Positions 60,800 through 64,000 of a stretch of 64,000 nucleotides of DNA are shown piece after piece. Position numbers and translations under genes: made by a program. The notes under the pieces are model-generated. The model made no database searches, had not been told where the DNA came from, and was given only the letters and a program-made list of their open reading frames with translations. The DNA comes from Thermothelomyces thermophilus ATCC 42464. Lineage: Eukaryota; Ascomycota; Sordariomycetes; Sordariales; Chaetomiaceae. The stretch covers positions 1,178,001 through 1,242,000 of the forward strand of contig NC_016472.1 in NCBI RefSeq assembly GCF_000226095.1, read 5' to 3'. Every line of letters starts with the position of its first letter. The first letter of the stretch is position 1.

Positions 60800-62517
60800 C
60801 GAATGGGGTGGAAGTTGAGTGAGGCGGGTGGCGTCCCTTGGATAACTTGGTACTAAGTAGTAACATATATACATATATAGAATAATACATCGGGCGCCGG
60901 CGTTCTTGATAATAATACCCCCTTCACCCCCGGGTTCCCCTATTGAATCTCGACCCGGCCCATGTTGCTTCTAGTGTCCCTTGCAGACATGGGCTGCTAC
61001 GCATATTCCCATCGCTGCCTTGATTTGGACCTGCATGCTCTCTACACGTGTATCAGCAGCCTGGTTCTTTAGCATCGCCATCCTGAATTGTTCTATCTTG
61101 GGGTGGGGGAGGGAAGGGGACTCGATTGAGCGCTCCTTGCAGTTGCACCTCGAGGGTTCGGGTTTGACGTTGGCGTCGCCCCGGTGACCTCGCTTACCAT
61201 ACAGACTCGTTAAGAATTGATTTGTACAGTACTAATCTGTATACTCCGTACACACATTTAGGTGTATGCACAGTACCGAAGTTACCTAGTCAGTCGTAGT
61301 ATGTATGTACAAAGAACGCAGTAGCAATCCGCAAGGCTGTCAAGTGAACAAAAAGAACCCTTCCGCTCACTCACTCACCTACTCCGTAGCCGAACCGGTC
61401 AAGGCAAAATTCATCTCCCCGACCCTGGTCCCTCCCTCTCCGTGACGCATTTCAGCCCAACCCCAATCCCGGGCCACCCTCTTTCCCTTTCCCTTTTTCT
61501 CTCTTAACTTGGCATGACGTAGCCCTCCCTCCCTTCCCCTTTTATGGTTTGTAACTCAGCCTTACACCGGAAATCCTACCCGAACCCAAATGGACAACAA
61601 AAGAGACAATCATGAATGCTTGTCAATTGATCGCTCGGCACGGCACCGAACCGAAGCCAGACATGAAGTAGACGTGGCGTATTCCCAGACCCGGACCTGG
61701 GCGCTGACTCAATGGCACACACACACACACACACACACACTCACTCACTCACACACAGAGAGAGAGAGGGGGGGGGGGGGGGGAGGAGGACCTCGACATC
61801 GCTATTGTTACTTTTCTTTCCCGTCAATGTTCCTTTTGTCGTTGTTATTTGAAAGGTCCCGTGGGGCACACGGCCTCAGACGTTTGTGCGACTCGAGCGT
61901 AGCGTGTAATTACATACTCACTTCACAGAGCGGCCAAGTCATCCCCAAACTTCCGTGACCCGTTTCGTAGACCAGACGGAGGATAACTTCCATAATTAGG
62001 CTGACTCCTTTCTCGTTATTTCTGAGTACCGTATAGTAGACACCTCGTTCACGGCCCAGCCGACAGACTTCAAAGGGGGAGAGAAAACAAACCATATCAA
62101 GATCCTTCATTTGCGATGTCTGCTTGATTCTTTCATCTAAAAACCAACCGCGGTCCAATTGAATGCACACTATATACAACTCGCGTTGTGTCGCTTCCTG
62201 ACATGTCTTGTCCTGCTTGTGCCGCCATCTATTCTAGTTCAAAGTGAGTAAGGAAGTAGGAAAATGAAAAGGGGAGAAAAAAAAAAGAAACAAGATCAAT
62301 AACCCGAAACCTTTCTAAACCGGCTTCCCAATGTCATTTTTTTGTACCTTTATCCAAAACATGATGTCGTGAAACTCGTCTCGGTCATCCGCTTCGTACC
62401 TTGCGTACAGTTCTTGGGCCTTTTCTACTTACATGGGGAGTGTAGACACAAATGAAAAGTCATGTCAAACCCGATGCGAGAGAGGGAAAAGAGTAAGGAA
62501 GGGGGGAAAAGAGATTT
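60800..62517. other. Convergent intergenic region, GT90 / chitinase
   Basis: 1.7 kb between two converging genes. It holds a compound microsatellite (61716-61785) and short chance reading frames such as 61590-61958, which runs through that microsatellite. No RNA gene was recognised. Confidence 0.5.
61716..61785. repeat. Compound microsatellite (CA)n (TCAC)n (GA)n Gn
   Basis: A CA run is followed by TCAC repeats, another CA run, a GA run and about 17 G in a row. It is non-coding. Confidence 0.9.
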
Positions 62518-63839
62518 TCAAGAGCTGTGTAGCGCCTTGAACCCCGTCGCGATAAGACTCCGTTTCGGATCCTTCGAGTCGCTCGGCGCGCTCCAGTAGA
62601 AGAGCCCCTGGACGTCAGAACAAGTCAGCATGCCATTCTCTTTCCCTTTTCCTCTCTTTCTCTTTTTTTTTACTCCTTATAACAAACAAAAGGAAGTAGA
62701 AATCTAAAAAAAAGTCTCGGGTGGGAAAGAAAGCACGTACTCCGAGCCTCTTCTGCTTGCAAAACGCTGCCTTCATTCTGACCGTGTCCGGGTTGTCGTA
62801 CGAGACGAAGCCGCCGTCGCCGCCGACGCACTGCGCCGCCACGGCCCGCTTGTCCACCTGCTCTTTAGTCCCCTTTCGGGGCAGCTGGGAGTACTCAAAC
62901 GAGCCATCCGGGCCGCCGCCCGCGCCCCGGTTCTTGTGTCCCGGCCCGGAAACGTGCAGGAAGCTGCGGCCAAAGAGTGGGATTCCCAGGAGGATCTTAC
63001 GGCTCGGCACGCCCGCCGACATCAGGTCCCGGACGCCGCTCGCGCCCGATGGCTCGTCCTTGTTCATAGCGTACAGCTGCGCTTGGTGTCCGCTCTTGTG
63101 CGACCAGGGACCGAAGAAGTCGTACGCCGCCAAGTTGATGGTGTCGAGGTACTCGGCCGCCTGTCCGAGGTCGATGTTCTGGAGGACTGCACGGACGGCC
63201 GGCAGGGTGGCCGTGAGCAGGTAGTGCTCCTCGGGGAGGTAGATGCGGATCGCCGCGACCAGCGCGAGGAAGTCGCTTCCCTGTTCCGGTGTGCAAGGAT
63301 ACTCCCAGACGACTAGCCCCGTATTAGAGCCACGACGACAATATCAAGAAGTTGGCCGGTTGGTCTCCGACGGACACGGGGGGCTTACTGTCAATGCCAT
63401 TCAGGCCGGATGCGTCGAGTAGGCCACGGGCCGAGCGGGCAAAGTTGTCCCGGAGGATGGGACTGGATGCCACGATGGGAAACGTTTCGGCCGAGGCGCC
63501 GCCGCCGATCGACAAGACGACTTGTAAATGGGTATGTTTCTGCTTGAGGTGCATCAGAGACCCCAGCGCTCCCTTGACTCCGTCACAGGCTACCTCGGCA
63601 TCGGCCTCCTCGTTACTGAGCTAGTCGTCGAGTGAGCAAGCTGCAGACCGCGCATTGGTGCATCCAATTGTACTCACAAACACCCCTCCGTTCGCCGTTA
63701 CCGTGGCAAAGGCGTAGTAGACCCGGTTGATGCACCCGTAGTTCAGCTGGCCTGGCGAGTCCCCATGGAAGACCCGGTAGTTGGGCCAGTAGACAGCATT
63801 GGTGTACACGACAGGGGACTTGCGTTGTGAAGACGACAT
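62518..63839 (-). CDS. GH18 chitinase-like protein, intracellular type
   Basis: Four exons (63839-63678, 63620-63389, 63312-62741, 62607-62518) with introns of 57, 76 and 134 nt give 351 residues. The start MSSSQRKSPVVYTNAVYWPN has no signal peptide. GH18 marks are VVLSIGGG (the SxGG substrate motif), the catalytic strand at 128-135, LAAYDFFGPWS, KILLGIPLFGRSF, FVSYDNPDTVRMKA and a final GLFYWSAPSD. The family's catalytic DxxDxDxE reads N128-G-I-D131-I-V133-W-E135: the acid Glu and one Asp remain, but the first Asp is Asn and the third is Val. Intron 2 splits this motif. GH18 enzymes hydrolyse chitin in wall remodelling or nutrition. With the Asp before the catalytic Glu's neighbour lost, activity may be low or altered. 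Confidence 0.85.
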
Positions 63840-63976
63840 GGTGGCTGAGGCAGATGGTAATGTCAATGAATGAAGAAGTGAAGAGAGTCGGCTGGTTGTT
63901 GGTAGAGTGCCGAAGTCAGGGGTCGGGCTTGGGACGAAGAGAAACAGTGAAGTCAGAGAAGGTGCGGACAGAAAGC

Positions 63977-63986
63977 CCTTATATGG
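63977..63986 (-). promoter_or_regulatory. TATA-like box upstream of the chitinase gene
   Basis: The minus strand reads CCATATAAGG about 140 bp before the ATG at 63839, a plausible TATA box at a normal distance for a fungal promoter. Confidence 0.4.
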
Positions 63987-64000
63987 TCGGCTGCTCGGGG

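Noticed and set aside
61590-61958. 122-codon frame through the CA/GA/G microsatellite
   Set aside because: Its length is due to the repeat (THTHTH, ERERGGGG) and there is no domain.
1-64000. CRISPR arrays, bacterial operons or a biosynthetic cluster
   Set aside because: No spaced short repeats were seen, the genes have spliceosomal introns, and the host genes are unrelated housekeeping and growth genes. The lone DUF1772 gene has no biosynthetic neighbours.

Overview
The window looks like nuclear DNA of a filamentous ascomycete, most likely a Sordariomycete. The right part carries GC-rich genes with short fungal introns (about 55-110 nt, GT...AG, CTAAC/CTGAC-like branch points). The gene set is fungal: NADPH oxidase A, class I myosin with SH3 and acidic tail, PEX2, Pfa4-type DHHC acyltransferase, CAP10-like GT90 and GH18 chitinase. 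The left part is a large transposon graveyard damaged by repeat-induced point mutation (RIP): CpA/TpG is strikingly rare, TpA is everywhere, and nearly all in-frame stops are TAA/TAG at positions where Gln or Trp is expected.

Bases 1-39445 are almost wholly transposons. Family A is a chromodomain-bearing Ty3/gypsy element with four LTR variants and copies on both strands. Family B is a second chromodomain Ty3/gypsy element, with LTRs of about 328 bp. There is also one Tad-like LINE with an (AAT)n tail. The nesting can be read from 5-bp target duplications. A family A composite (6101-13937, duplication ctata) interrupts ORF1 of the LINE, and removing it restores the frame. A second family A element (20378-27981, duplication ggtaa) sits in the gag of family B copy B2 (19332-34181, duplication gaatc), which itself sits in the pol of family B copy B1. 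Copy B1 ends at 39445 with a lightly mutated LTR, 255 bp before the first host start codon. Both family B copies carry a long antisense reading frame between chromodomain and 3' LTR. The second family A element has a different antisense frame at the same relative place.

Bases 39446-64000 hold eight host genes. In order: a small Gly/Ser/Tyr-rich protein (+), a DUF1772 membrane protein (-), pex2 (+), noxA (-), a gene-poor 4.2-kb stretch, myosin I (+), pfa4 (-), a GT90 glycosyltransferase (+) and a GH18 chitinase (-). They do not form a cluster or pathway, although several bear on hyphal growth and the cell wall: NoxA in reactive-oxygen signalling, myosin I in endocytosis at the tip, Pfa4 in chitin synthase palmitoylation, and GT90 and GH18 in glycan or chitin handling.

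Odd residues in the host genes include a Glu at the myosin TEDS site, a chitinase motif with two of its three Asp replaced, a Cys in the usual His position of the PEX2 RING, and a G18 tract beside a noxA 3' splice site. Intron-exon models were built by eye from splice signals and reading-frame continuity. Transposon boundaries come from comparing copies within the window and may be off by a few bases. No database search was possible.
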